Positions 1 through 9,175 of a DNA stretch of 64,000 nt are shown one piece after another. Each line of letters starts with the position of its first letter. Within the stretch, counting starts at the first letter, position 1. The notes beneath the pieces are model-generated. The model was not told the DNA's origin. It searched no databases and saw only the letters and a program-made list of their open reading frames with translations. Made by a program: the position numbers and the translations under genes. The stretch comes from Chryseobacterium sp. 52 (GTDB lineage: Bacteria; Bacteroidota; Bacteroidia; Flavobacteriales; Weeksellaceae). The DNA lies in assembly GCF_002754245.1 (NCBI RefSeq), contig NZ_PEEX01000001.1, positions 4,506,001 through 4,570,000 of the forward strand, read 5' to 3'.

Positions 1-1
1 A

Positions 2-637
2 TTATTTTATTGAAAGTCTTACCACTTCAAAGGTCTCAGCGTATTTTACTCCAAACTGTACCCCTCTGGCTACCGCTAAAGACCTGATAAAATCAGCACT
101 TAAGTAATCTCTGAATCCTTGAGATTTGTATTCCTTCAAAGCGTCTATTTTTTTATTAATATGCTTTTCTTCTAACGAGATATAACTCTGCGTATTGAAT
201 GAAAGATTATTCCAGATCAGCTCATAGCTGAAAATAGATTTAGTTTTAAATGCTCTGATCCCTTCATTGGCAATTGTAGAATGATCCTGGTGAATGTCAT
301 TAATACTTGGCAACAATACAAGGTCAATATCCTGATGTACTCTCTTAAACTTAATCAGTTCTTCTAATATTTCCTGTCTTGCGTAGTTAAGCTTTCTTAC
401 CTGATAGTTAAAAATGATGACATTCTCATCCTTTACACCCAATACTTTGGTTGCAGCCCTAACTTCAGTTTTCAGGATATCCTTTGGAAAACCTTCCGGT
501 ACAGACTCTTCAGCTGTAGAAAAAGCCATATAATAGACGTCAGCTCCGTCTTCAATTAATTTGGAAATAAATCCTCCAGCTCCCAGTTCACCGTCATCAG
601 TATGCGGCGCTAAAACTAAAACTTTTTTAAAGCTCAT
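2..637 (-). CDS. PIG-L/LmbE family deacetylase
   Basis: Zinc-dependent N-deacetylase of the PIG-L/LmbE family, 211 residues, complete; its stop codon is at the window edge. The family signature PHxDD is at residues 11-15 (His12, Asp14, Asp15) and a second metal motif HQDH is at 116-119. Members remove acetyl from GlcNAc-type sugars on lipids, thiols or nucleotides. The start overlaps the end of the WbpB-like gene by 11 bases, so it belongs to the polysaccharide operon. A role in de-acetylating one amino sugar of the glycan, perhaps so that another group can be added, is inferred; the substrate cannot be read from sequence. Confidence 0.85.
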   Translation of the reverse strand: MSFKKVLVLAPHTDDGELGAGGFISKLIEDGADVYYMAFSTAEESVPEGFPKDILKTEVRAATKVLGVKDENVIIFNYQVRKLNYARQEILEELIKFKRVHQDIDLVLLPSINDIHQDHSTIANEGIRAFKTKSIFSYELIWNNLSFNTQSYISLEEKHINKKIDALKEYKSQGFRDYLSADFIRSLAVARGVQFGVKYAETFEVVRLSIK

Positions 638-1658
638 AATTACCGTTTTTTTTCAGTGCATAAATTCTTTCAATAATATCCACCACTTTCAGACCTTCAA
701 GGGCATTGGTCGTAATCGTATTTCTTCCTTTCAGTACATCTACAACATTTTCGATGATGTAATGGTGGTTGGCTGCAGATCCTTTGTAGGCACCGTAGTC
801 GTTTCCTGGATTAGTAGGAGCCAATACAGGCATCTCGTAATCTTTAACGTTACATACTTCTACTTTATCCATATACTGTCCTCCGATTTTCACGGCACCG
901 TTTTCAGCAATGATTGTCATAGAACTTTCAAGATTCTGATTCCATACTGAAGTTGAATAATTCAGTGATCCCATTCCACCGTTGACAAAGTCAAAGCTGA
1001 TGAAACCTGAATCTTCAAAATCTGTAAGATCTTTATGATTGAAATCTGCAAATTTTGCCTGGATATTCGTAATATCTCCAAAAAGCCAGTACATAATATC
1101 GATAAAATGCGAGAACTGAGTAAATAGTGTTCCACCGTCCAGATCTTTCTTTCCATGCCATGATTCAGGCTTGTAATATCTGTCATCACGGTTCCAGTAG
1201 CAGTTCAGCTGCACCATAAATATTTTTCCAAGTTTTCCGCTTTCTACGATGTCCTTGATCCAAGCCGAAGGCGGTGAATAACGGTTCTGCATTACGGCAA
1301 ATACCTGTTTATGCTTATGGAGTGCCTGAAAAATAAGTTGTTCCGCATCCTGCTTATTAAGAGTCATCGGTTTTTCTACCACTACATGTTTTCCGGCAGC
1401 GACTACCTGGTGAGCCTGCTCAAAGTGGAATCCATTGGGAGAAGCAATATTGATGATATCGGCTTCAATACCCGAATTAAGAAATGCATCAAGTGATGCA
1501 AAAAAAGGAACGTCATAGGTTTCTATTCCCAGTGCAGATTTATCTTTTACATCAATAAGAGCGACCAGTTCACATTCCGGATTTCTTGAAATCATCTCGG
1601 CATGTCTTTTTCCGATATGCCCGCAGCCTACTACTGCAAATTTTATTTTTTCAGACAT
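627..1658 (-). CDS. Gfo/Idh/MocA oxidoreductase, WbpB/WlbA-like
   Basis: NAD-dependent sugar 3-dehydrogenase of 343 residues. The Rossmann motif GCGHIG lies at 11-16, the family EKP motif at 95-97, and the GG...H..D segment with His184 and Asp187 at 175-187. Its neighbours (WbpD-, WbpE- and WbpA-like) point to oxidation of UDP-GlcNAc-uronic acid at C3, giving the keto substrate for the aminotransferase. WbpB/WlbA enzymes are known to keep NAD tightly bound and to regenerate it with 2-oxoglutarate, releasing 2-hydroxyglutarate. It is separated from the acetyltransferase gene by 10 bases. The exact substrate is inferred from context; general family assignment is secure. Confidence 0.85.
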   Translation of the reverse strand: MSEKIKFAVVGCGHIGKRHAEMISRNPECELVALIDVKDKSALGIETYDVPFFASLDAFLNSGIEADIINIASPNGFHFEQAHQVVAAGKHVVVEKPMTLNKQDAEQLIFQALHKHKQVFAVMQNRYSPPSAWIKDIVESGKLGKIFMVQLNCYWNRDDRYYKPESWHGKKDLDGGTLFTQFSHFIDIMYWLFGDITNIQAKFADFNHKDLTDFEDSGFISFDFVNGGMGSLNYSTSVWNQNLESSMTIIAENGAVKIGGQYMDKVEVCNVKDYEMPVLAPTNPGNDYGAYKGSAANHHYIIENVVDVLKGRNTITTNALEGLKVVDIIERIYALKKNGNYEL

Positions 1659-1668
1659 CTGTATTTTT

Positions 1669-2241
1669 TTAAATTTTCGAAACTTTATTATTTTCTAATC
1701 TGTATTGTTCTCCACTTTCTTCACATACTGCAAAACCTTCCCCGTCAAAATTAAGACGTTGTCCGAATTCGCTCATCCATCCCATATGTCTTGCAGGATT
1801 TCCTACAACTAAAGCATAATCCGGAACTTCTTTCGTTACCACAGCTCCTGCACCAATGAATGCATACTGGCCAATATTGTGTCCACAAACAATCGTAGCA
1901 TTGGCTCCTATAGAGGCTCCTTTTCCTACGTGAGTTTTGAGATATTCATTTTTTCTGTTGACGGCGCTCCTTGGATTGATCACATTGGTGAAAACCATTG
2001 AAGGTCCAAGAAAAACGTCATCATCACAAGTAACGCCTTCGTAGATGGATACATTATTCTGAACTTTCACATTATCTCCTAAAACTACTTTAGGGGAAAC
2101 CACTACATTCTGTCCTATATTACATTTTTCTCCTAAAATACAGCCTGGCATAAGGTGTGAAAAATGCCAAATTTTAGTTCCGGCTCCTATCTGACAACCT
2201 TCATCAATAACAGCTGTCTCGTGTGCAAAAAAATCCGACAT
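1669..2241 (-). CDS. Left-handed beta-helix N-acetyltransferase, WbpD-like
   Basis: Hexapeptide-repeat acyltransferase of 190 residues. Imperfect [LIV]-G-x4 repeats run from about residue 15 to 150 (for example IGAGTKIWH, IGQNVV, IGANATIV), ending in the usual VVGNPAR segment before a short C-terminal tail. The family acetylates the 3-amino group of UDP-2-acetamido-3-amino-2,3-dideoxy-glucuronate with acetyl-CoA. It lies 9 bases after the WbpE-like aminotransferase gene, which would supply that amine. WbpD-type proteins and related Fdt-type sugar acetyltransferases look alike at this level; the neighbours favour WbpD. Confidence 0.85.
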   Translation of the reverse strand: MSDFFAHETAVIDEGCQIGAGTKIWHFSHLMPGCILGEKCNIGQNVVVSPKVVLGDNVKVQNNVSIYEGVTCDDDVFLGPSMVFTNVINPRSAVNRKNEYLKTHVGKGASIGANATIVCGHNIGQYAFIGAGAVVTKEVPDYALVVGNPARHMGWMSEFGQRLNFDGEGFAVCEESGEQYRLENNKVSKI

Positions 2242-2250
2242 ATTTGTTTT

Positions 2251-3378
2251 TTATGAATTAAAGTAATTTTTAATCTCTGAGATGATATAATCTAAAACCT
2301 CCTGATCAAATTCTGTATGAACAGGAAGTGAAATTACCTCTGAGCAAAGCTGCTCTGTCACCGGAAGACTGAATCCTTCCACTACATACTGCTGGAAAGC
2401 TTCCTGTCTGTATAGCGGTAACGGATAATATACCATACTTGGAATATTTTTTTCCGCAAGATATTTCTGCAATCCGTCTCTTTTATTATTTTTCACTTTC
2501 AGGGTATACTGATGGAAAACATGGGTAGAGTTTTGTGCTCTTTTAGGAACATTAATTTCAGAAATACCGGCTAAATGCTCATCATAATAGTCCGCCATTT
2601 TATTTCTGGCCGCAGAATATTCATCCAGATGCGTAAGTTTTACTTTTAAAACTGCCGCCTGAATTGTATCCAGTCTGGAATTACATCCTAAAACTTTATG
2701 ATGGTATTTCTTTTCCTGCCCATGGTTGGCAATCATTCTTATTTTTAAAGCGATTTCATCATCATTCGTCATCAGGGCCCCTCCGTCTCCGTAGCAGCCA
2801 AGGTTTTTTGAAGGGAAAAATGATGTACATCCGATATGTCCTATCGTACCCGTTTTCTTAACGGTTCCGTCTGAAAATGTATAATCTGATCCAATCGCCT
2901 GGGCATTATCCTCGATTACAAAGAGGTTGTATTTCTGTGCAAATTCAAGGATTTTTTCCATGTCTGCGCTCTGTCCATATAAATGAACAGGCACAATGGC
3001 TTTGGTATTGGGGGTAATATATTTTTCCAAGCCTTCAAGCTGAATGTCAAAAGTATCTTCCTTAACGTCTACCATAATCGGGATCAGTCCAAGAAGTCCC
3101 ATTACTTCAGCAGTGGCAACGTAAGTAAATGCAGGACAGATGATCTCGTCTCCGGGCTTAAGACCAAGAGCCATCATCGCAATCTGTAGTGCGTCTGTTC
3201 CGTTAGCACAAGGGATAACGTGTTTTGCATTCAGGTATTTTTCGAAATCCTGCTGAAATTCTTTTACTGCAGGCCCATTAATAAATGCCGTATTATTGAT
3301 ACAATCCTGAATACCGGCGTCTACCTCCGTTTTTATTTTTTCATATTGACCTTTAAGGTCAACCATCTGAATTTTCAT
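2251..3378 (-). CDS. DegT/DnrJ/EryC1/StrS sugar aminotransferase, WbpE-like
   Basis: PLP-dependent sugar aminotransferase of 375 residues, normal length for the family. The PLP lysine is Lys191 in the segment SFFPSKNLGCYGDGG, with the pyridine-binding aspartate at Asp157 in IEDNAQ. In the proposed pathway it transfers the glutamate amino group to C3 of the UDP-3-keto-GlcNAc-uronate made by the WbpB-like enzyme, releasing 2-oxoglutarate. Gaps of 42 bases upstream and 9 downstream keep it in the operon. The substrate is inferred from the presence of WbpA-, WbpB- and WbpD-like genes on either side. Confidence 0.88.
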   Translation of the reverse strand: MKIQMVDLKGQYEKIKTEVDAGIQDCINNTAFINGPAVKEFQQDFEKYLNAKHVIPCANGTDALQIAMMALGLKPGDEIICPAFTYVATAEVMGLLGLIPIMVDVKEDTFDIQLEGLEKYITPNTKAIVPVHLYGQSADMEKILEFAQKYNLFVIEDNAQAIGSDYTFSDGTVKKTGTIGHIGCTSFFPSKNLGCYGDGGALMTNDDEIALKIRMIANHGQEKKYHHKVLGCNSRLDTIQAAVLKVKLTHLDEYSAARNKMADYYDEHLAGISEINVPKRAQNSTHVFHQYTLKVKNNKRDGLQKYLAEKNIPSMVYYPLPLYRQEAFQQYVVEGFSLPVTEQLCSEVISLPVHTEFDQEVLDYIISEIKNYFNS

Positions 3379-3420
3379 ATGTATTGTATAGGTGTTGAAT
3401 TCCGTTATTTATGACGGAGT

Positions 3421-4611
3421 TTAATTTTCTATCAGTTCGCTAATTTTGTTTCCAATGGAAAGACATGAGGTAGCAGCAGGAGAAGGAGCATTTCTTACGT
3501 GAATAATGTTTCCGTTTTTCACAATATCGAAATCATCAATCAGTCCGCCATTTCGGTCACATGCCTGAGCTCTTACTCCGGAACCTCCGGGAACAAGATC
3601 ACTTTCCTGTATTTCCGGCATCAATTTCTGCAATGCTTTGGTAAATGCGGATTTGGAAAGGGAACGGTGCATTTCCCCCATTCCTGTTTTACCATATTTT
3701 GCCACTATCTTTCTGAAACCAGGCCACATTAAAGTCTGCATGGTCTCTTCAAAGTTAAAGTCAAAAAAGCTATATCCCTCTTTTTTAAAGGCTAAAACAG
3801 CATTTGGTCCTGCTTCAATATTTCCGTCAATCATTCTTGTAAAATGAACGCCCAAAAATGGGAAGCTGGGATCCGGAACCGGGTAAATAAGATGCTTTAC
3901 CAGATACTTTTTTTCATCTTTAATTTTATAATATTCTCCTCTGAAAGGAATAATGACCACATCGTTTTCTTTGTTGGTCATTTTTGTTAATTTATCTGAA
4001 TACAAGCCTGCGCAGGAAACCAATTTTTTCCCTTTAAATTCAGAAGTACTGGTTTTAACAATAATTTCTGAACCTGAGTTGGTAATTCCTTTTACTTCAC
4101 TGTTAAATTTAACTTCACCGCCAAGCTCTTCAAAAAGTTCTTTTATTTTACCTGCAATTCCGGGATAATCTATAATTCCGGTCTGAGGAACTTTTATGGC
4201 TCTGATTCCTTCGCAATGTGGTTCGATTTCTCTGAACTCATCTCTTGAAAGATACTGCAGATTCTGAAGTCCGTTCTCAACCCCTCTTTTATAAATGTTA
4301 TCCAGCAGAGGAAGTTCTTCCTGCGATGAAGCAACAATTATTTTACCACAGAGATCATATTTGATTCCATACTTTTCGGCAAAATTAATCACGGTATTAT
4401 AACCTTCGATACAGTTTTTTGCCTTAAGACTTCCCGGCTTGTAATATATTCCACTATGAATCACTCCACTATTGTGGCCAGACTGATGCAGTGCAACATC
4501 TTTTTCTTTTTCTAAAACAAGAATCTTATATCCAGGATTCTTAAGTTTAGCCTGATACGCTGTAGCAAGGCCTACGAGGCCCGCACCAACGATAATGATG
4601 TCATAGTTCAT
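3421..4611 (-). CDS. lhgO: L-2-hydroxyglutarate oxidase (FAD-dependent)
   Basis: FAD-dependent oxidase of the LhgO/DAO family, 396 residues. The N-terminal dinucleotide-binding motif GAGLVG is at 9-14, followed by the family segment HQSGHNSGVIHSGIYY near residues 40-60, and the C-terminal PSPAATSCLSIG segment is present. LhgO oxidises L-2-hydroxyglutarate to 2-oxoglutarate and passes electrons to the membrane quinone pool. It is unusual in that it lies inside a polysaccharide operon, 6 bases from the WbpA-like gene and 42 from the aminotransferase gene. Recycling of the 2-hydroxyglutarate released by the WbpB-like enzyme is a likely reason. The family is firm; this job is inferred. Confidence 0.85.
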   Translation of the reverse strand: MNYDIIIVGAGLVGLATAYQAKLKNPGYKILVLEKEKDVALHQSGHNSGVIHSGIYYKPGSLKAKNCIEGYNTVINFAEKYGIKYDLCGKIIVASSQEELPLLDNIYKRGVENGLQNLQYLSRDEFREIEPHCEGIRAIKVPQTGIIDYPGIAGKIKELFEELGGEVKFNSEVKGITNSGSEIIVKTSTSEFKGKKLVSCAGLYSDKLTKMTNKENDVVIIPFRGEYYKIKDEKKYLVKHLIYPVPDPSFPFLGVHFTRMIDGNIEAGPNAVLAFKKEGYSFFDFNFEETMQTLMWPGFRKIVAKYGKTGMGEMHRSLSKSAFTKALQKLMPEIQESDLVPGGSGVRAQACDRNGGLIDDFDIVKNGNIIHVRNAPSPAATSCLSIGNKISELIEN

Positions 4612-4617
4612 ATTAGA

Positions 4618-5913
4618 TTATAATCTTGCGTCTACCAAATTTCTGTCTAAACATGCTTTGGTATCAAAAACCACTGCATTTTCTTTCTTCAAAGTGTTGA
4701 GATCCATTTCAAGGAATTCGTTATGAGAAACGGCAATGACAAGTGAGTCATATTTTTTTCCTTCCTGAAGAGCATCCAGAATATCAATTCCATATTCATG
4801 TTTTACTTCTTCTTTGCTAGCCCAAGGATCGTAAATATCTACATTTACCCCGTAATCTTTCAGTTCTTTATAGATGTCTACGACCTTTGTATTTCTTACA
4901 TCAGGACAGTTTTCTTTAAAGGTAACTCCTAAGATCAGTGCATTTGAATCTTTAATAACTCCTCCTTTGGCAATCAGAAGTTTTACCACTTTAGAAGCCA
5001 CAAATTTTGCAATGGAATCATTGACACGTCTTCCTGATAAGATAACATCCGGATGATAACCCAACTGTTCAGCTTTATGTGCCAGATAGTATGGATCTAC
5101 TGAAATACAGTGTCCTCCTACTAATCCCGGTTTATATTTAAGGAAGTTATATTTTGTTCCTGCAGCTTCCAGTACATCATTGGTATCAATACCAATTCTG
5201 TCAAAAATTAAAGCCAGTTCATTCACAAAAGAAATGTTTACGTCACGCTGTGCGTTTTCAATTGCTTTTGAAGCTTCTGCTACTTTAAGACTGGATGCTT
5301 TATGCGTTCCTGCAGTAATAATTTTTTTATATAGCTGATCTACTTCTTCAGCAATTTCTTCGGTAGATCCGGAAGTTACTTTTTTCACACTGGTAAGTGT
5401 GTTTACTTTATCACCCGGATTGATTCTTTCGGGAGAATAGCCAACAAAAAAGTCTTCATTGAATTTAAGACCTGAATGCTTTTCAAGAACCGGTACACAT
5501 TCTTCTTCTGTACAGCCAGGGAAAACTGTAGATTCATAGATAACAATATCCCCTTTCTTGATAATCTCTCCAAGCATTTTGGATGCAGAAATTAGGGGAT
5601 TTAAGTCTGGAGCATTATATCTGTCAATAGGTGTCGGAACTGTTACAATAAAAACATTCGCATCAGCAATTTCAGATAATTGGCTGGTAGCCTTATACCC
5701 TAAAGCACCGTTTAATTCTTGATATTTTTTCAGTCCATTATTAAGCTTGTCAAGATCTGCCTCCAATGTAATATCTTCACCCTCATTAAGCTGATCTACA
5801 CGCTGAGCGTTAATATCAAATCCTAAAACGGGATAGTGAGTAGCAAATTCAAGGGATAAAGGCAGGCCAACATAGCCTTGACCAATAACAGCTATTTTAT
5901 ATGTTTTCATCAT
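4618..5913 (-). CDS. UDP-N-acetylhexosamine 6-dehydrogenase, WbpA/TviB-like
   Basis: UDP-sugar 6-dehydrogenase of 431 residues that oxidises UDP-GlcNAc (or UDP-GalNAc) twice at C6 to the uronic acid, using two NAD. The Rossmann motif GQGYVG is at 11-16, the conserved lysine and asparagine lie in EASKAIENAQRDVNIS around 216-220, and the catalytic cysteine Cys269 sits in the GGHCISVDPYYL segment. The PERINPGDK segment is typical of the WbpA/TviB branch. It overlaps the wzc gene by one base and would supply the first step of the WbpABED set that follows. Confidence 0.88.
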   Translation of the reverse strand: MMKTYKIAVIGQGYVGLPLSLEFATHYPVLGFDINAQRVDQLNEGEDITLEADLDKLNNGLKKYQELNGALGYKATSQLSEIADANVFIVTVPTPIDRYNAPDLNPLISASKMLGEIIKKGDIVIYESTVFPGCTEEECVPVLEKHSGLKFNEDFFVGYSPERINPGDKVNTLTSVKKVTSGSTEEIAEEVDQLYKKIITAGTHKASSLKVAEASKAIENAQRDVNISFVNELALIFDRIGIDTNDVLEAAGTKYNFLKYKPGLVGGHCISVDPYYLAHKAEQLGYHPDVILSGRRVNDSIAKFVASKVVKLLIAKGGVIKDSNALILGVTFKENCPDVRNTKVVDIYKELKDYGVNVDIYDPWASKEEVKHEYGIDILDALQEGKKYDSLVIAVSHNEFLEMDLNTLKKENAVVFDTKACLDRNLVDARL

Positions 5914-8309
5914 TAGCTAAGTTTATTTTTAAGTTTTTCAAACCATGTCTGTTCTTTATGGTTACTATATCCATAACCATATTTATTATTATATCCTAAG
6001 TTTTCATTACTGACGTCATTAAGGACAAATCCAACATTTTTGATTTTGTTTGTATCAACATTATTATTAGCAAATTCCAGAAGAGTTTTCTCGGTATACT
6101 TAGATCTTGATACATAAATCGTAACATCTGCAAGATCTGCAATCAGGAAAGTGTCTGTTACCAGAAGCAATGGAGCTGTATCTAAAATAACATAATCATA
6201 TTTGTTTTTTAATTCTTCAAGAAGAATTTCATAACGCCCGTTAGACATTAATTCTGTAGGGTTTGGAGGAATCATTCCAGAATAGATTACATCCAGATGA
6301 GGATTGAAAGAAGAAACATGAATAATGTCTTCAATTTTTGTTTCATCAGAATAAAGATATTCTGTAAGACCTATCAAACCTTTTCTTGCCGGATTATATC
6401 TCTGAAGCTGAGGATTTCTAATATCTGAACCAATAATTATTGCTTTCTTCTTAGGATTGGCCAATGTTAAAGCTAAATTAACTGAAGCAAAGGTTTTACC
6501 TTCCCCTTTTACAGTTGATGTTACAAAAACAATACTTCCTTTATCTTTATTTTTAGGAAGCATAAAATTCATATTGGTAATAAGAATTCTAAAGGCTTCT
6601 GCCATTGGTGTAATATCATTCATTTGAACAATATCCGAATCTCCTTTTTCAAGACTAGGAAGTTCTGCAATAACCGGAGCATGTACCAATTTCTCAAGAT
6701 CATGTTTAGTTACAATCTTATTATTAAGAAGCTGTGAAAAGTATATAAAAATAAATGGCAACAGTAATCCTATCACAAATGCAGCAATAAGAATCACACT
6801 ACTTTTAGGTGATACAGGGCCAGGAGAGGCATATGCTGCATCCACAACTTTTGCTTTAGGCGCCAAAATAGACTGTGATATAGCTGTTTCTTCTCTCTTC
6901 TGAAGTAAAAGCAGGTAGAGATTTTCTTTAATCTGCTGCTGTCTCTCGATACTTCTGAACATCTTTTCGATAGAAGGAAGCTTAGAAATTTTTCCTGAAA
7001 CTTTATTCTGCTCACCTAAATATTCATTTCTGGCCAGCTCAAGACCTACCTTATTTCTCTGCAGACTTTGCATAATAGATGAACGCATGGAAGTAATCTG
7101 TTTAGTAACATCTACTACAGCTGGATTTTCAGAGGTTGCAGACTCCAAAAGTCTGTTTCTCTGTAATACTAACTGGTTATAGGTAGAAATTCCCGATATT
7201 GCGTCAGGACTATTTAATCCTACATTGGCCGGTAATACCTGAAATTGCCCCTGCTTGGACATATATCCAATAAGAGCGTCCGTTAATTCCACCTGTGCAT
7301 CAACCTCCATCTGTTTTGCTCTTGCAGCTGCAGAACTTTCCAAATTGATTTTAGCTTCAGTTTCAAGGTCTGTAAGATTGTTTTTTGATTTAAAACTTTC
7401 TTTCTGGTTTTCTACTTCGCCTAGCTCACCCGATAGTTTTTTTATTCTGTCTTCAATAAAATCCAATGTTTTTTTCGACTCTGAATTTTTGTCTGAAATT
7501 GCATCATTATTATAAGCCATTACCAGATTATCTAAGATATCTTTAGCTTTAGAAACCTGCGGATACTTGTATCCAAGCTTAAGCACTGTAGCATCTTTAT
7601 TTGCCAAAGCCACATTAAGAGGCCCCTGAAGACTATTTACTTTGGCTTCTATCGTAGAAATATCAAGTTCCAGATTTTTAATATCTACTCCTTTTACCAC
7701 AGAGGGGTCAAATTTTGGATTTCTAGTAATTATGATATTAGCATATGGCAGACTAATCGTTCTCCCGTATGTGGTAATAATTTCTTTAGGAAGTTTTTCA
7801 GAATTTAAAGTAAGCTTTTCTCCATCTACAACTAACTTTAGTCCATTCTTTGAGGATTTACCTGGCTTTTCAGAAATTATTTTAACTTCAATAGGAGAAG
7901 TTTCCTTATATAATTCTAAAGTAGTAAACTTTCCTTTTGCGTAAATATTGGTCTGAAGATTCTGATTAATGATGACTTCACGCATCATTTTCTTAGATTT
8001 CAGAATTTCTATTTCATTAGTAATACTGTTTGTCTTCAGCCCTCCAATACCTGATAAGTCAGGCAAAACGCCTAAATCTGAGGCTGCAGGCGAAGAAGAA
8101 TTCTTAGCGTCTTTTATAAGTATGGTAGACTGTACATCATATACAGGAACCATAAATTTAAGTGAAATATAGCCTAATGCAATAGCAATAATAGCACTTA
8201 CTACAAACCAGGGCCACTTTCGCAGATATGGTTTTATAATTTCACTAATATTTACATTGGAGCTGCTATCTGCTTCTGAAAGTGTAGAGGATTGCTGGTT
8301 GTCCATCAA
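5913..8309 (-). CDS. Wzc-like polysaccharide co-polymerase / tyrosine kinase
   Basis: Inner-membrane protein of 798 residues that controls chain length and export of capsule-like polysaccharide. Two membrane helices (about 35-53 and 504-526) enclose a periplasmic Wzz/GumC domain with coiled coils around 280-470. The C-terminal BY-kinase domain has Walker [10 protein letters not shown] at 598-606, Walker A' [10 protein letters not shown] near 625-633 and Walker B VILD at 707-710. A tyrosine cluster (Tyr773, 777, 779, 781) near the C terminus is the expected autophosphorylation tail. The wza-like gene lies 6 bases upstream, matching the usual Wza-Wzc partnership. Confidence 0.92.
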   Translation of the reverse strand: MMDNQQSSTLSEADSSSNVNISEIIKPYLRKWPWFVVSAIIAIALGYISLKFMVPVYDVQSTILIKDAKNSSSPAASDLGVLPDLSGIGGLKTNSITNEIEILKSKKMMREVIINQNLQTNIYAKGKFTTLELYKETSPIEVKIISEKPGKSSKNGLKLVVDGEKLTLNSEKLPKEIITTYGRTISLPYANIIITRNPKFDPSVVKGVDIKNLELDISTIEAKVNSLQGPLNVALANKDATVLKLGYKYPQVSKAKDILDNLVMAYNNDAISDKNSESKKTLDFIEDRIKKLSGELGEVENQKESFKSKNNLTDLETEAKINLESSAAARAKQMEVDAQVELTDALIGYMSKQGQFQVLPANVGLNSPDAISGISTYNQLVLQRNRLLESATSENPAVVDVTKQITSMRSSIMQSLQRNKVGLELARNEYLGEQNKVSGKISKLPSIEKMFRSIERQQQIKENLYLLLLQKREETAISQSILAPKAKVVDAAYASPGPVSPKSSVILIAAFVIGLLLPFIFIYFSQLLNNKIVTKHDLEKLVHAPVIAELPSLEKGDSDIVQMNDITPMAEAFRILITNMNFMLPKNKDKGSIVFVTSTVKGEGKTFASVNLALTLANPKKKAIIIGSDIRNPQLQRYNPARKGLIGLTEYLYSDETKIEDIIHVSSFNPHLDVIYSGMIPPNPTELMSNGRYEILLEELKNKYDYVILDTAPLLLVTDTFLIADLADVTIYVSRSKYTEKTLLEFANNNVDTNKIKNVGFVLNDVSNENLGYNNKYGYGYSNHKEQTWFEKLKNKLS

Positions 8310-8315
8310 TTTTTT

Positions 8316-9137
8316 TTATTTCTTATTAAATAAACTTACAACAACTGCAATGGCTGTAACACCGATAGAAACAGCTGTCAAGATAAGTCCTGTATTTGGG
8401 TTTTGTTTTGCTAAAATGTCTTTTGTATTGTTGGAGGAAACTATAATTGCGTCACCTTGTTTAAGGTTGAAATAAGGTGAATTAATTAAATTGGCATCCT
8501 GAAGATTGATACGTCCGTGTGTAATCACACCATTATCATTTCTGATCACCAAAACATCTTCTCTTTTTCCGTATGCTGTAAGATCGCCAGCCATACCCAG
8601 TACATTCAGAATGGTAGCCTGTCCGTTTCCTATAGTATAGTCGCCCTGTCTGTTGACCTCTCCCAAGACAGTTACTTTAAAATTAGCAAGCCTTAGATTT
8701 ATCGTAGGATTAATGACATATTTCGTCATTTTATTCCTCAGTTCTTCTTTGAATTCTACTAATGTTTTACCTGTTGTAGCTAGTTTTCCTAGTACCGGAA
8801 AATCTATGTCTCCATTAGCATCTACTATATATGTTGGTCCTGTAATGGTAATTATTCCCTGATTAGGTGTATTACCTCCCGCAGTTGCATTGGTCTGAAC
8901 AAGTTCTGATGAAGAATAGTTTTGATTAAATACTCTTACCACATCCATATCTTTTGCCGTAATTAAAATAACAAGCTGATCTCCTGCCTGTATTGTATTA
9001 CTGGAATTTTTAGCAGATGCTTCGATGGCTACTTTCTCGATATTCTGCATATAATTTAAATCATTACGAGCATTAGAATTAGTTTTACATGAAACCAACC
9101 AAAACACCGATAATATAGCTAATACTTTACCTTTCAT
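8316..9137 (-). CDS. Wza-like polysaccharide export lipoprotein
   Basis: Outer-membrane polysaccharide export protein of 273 residues. A lipoprotein signal ends in the lipobox LVSC with Cys17. The polysaccharide export (Poly_export) domain follows (AGDQLVILI, ...GDIDFPVLGKL) with one SLBB-type segment (VLGEVNRQGDYTI...). A C-terminal hydrophobic helix (about 250-270) probably forms the outer-membrane part of the channel. It is shorter than E. coli Wza (about 380 residues), as is common in Bacteroidota. It precedes the wzc-like gene by 6 bases. Confidence 0.9.
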   Translation of the reverse strand: MKGKVLAILSVFWLVSCKTNSNARNDLNYMQNIEKVAIEASAKNSSNTIQAGDQLVILITAKDMDVVRVFNQNYSSSELVQTNATAGGNTPNQGIITITGPTYIVDANGDIDFPVLGKLATTGKTLVEFKEELRNKMTKYVINPTINLRLANFKVTVLGEVNRQGDYTIGNGQATILNVLGMAGDLTAYGKREDVLVIRNDNGVITHGRINLQDANLINSPYFNLKQGDAIIVSSNNTKDILAKQNPNTGLILTAVSIGVTAIAVVVSLFNKK

Positions 9138-9175
9138 CTTATTTTAAATTCTACAAATATACATTTATATTCTTC

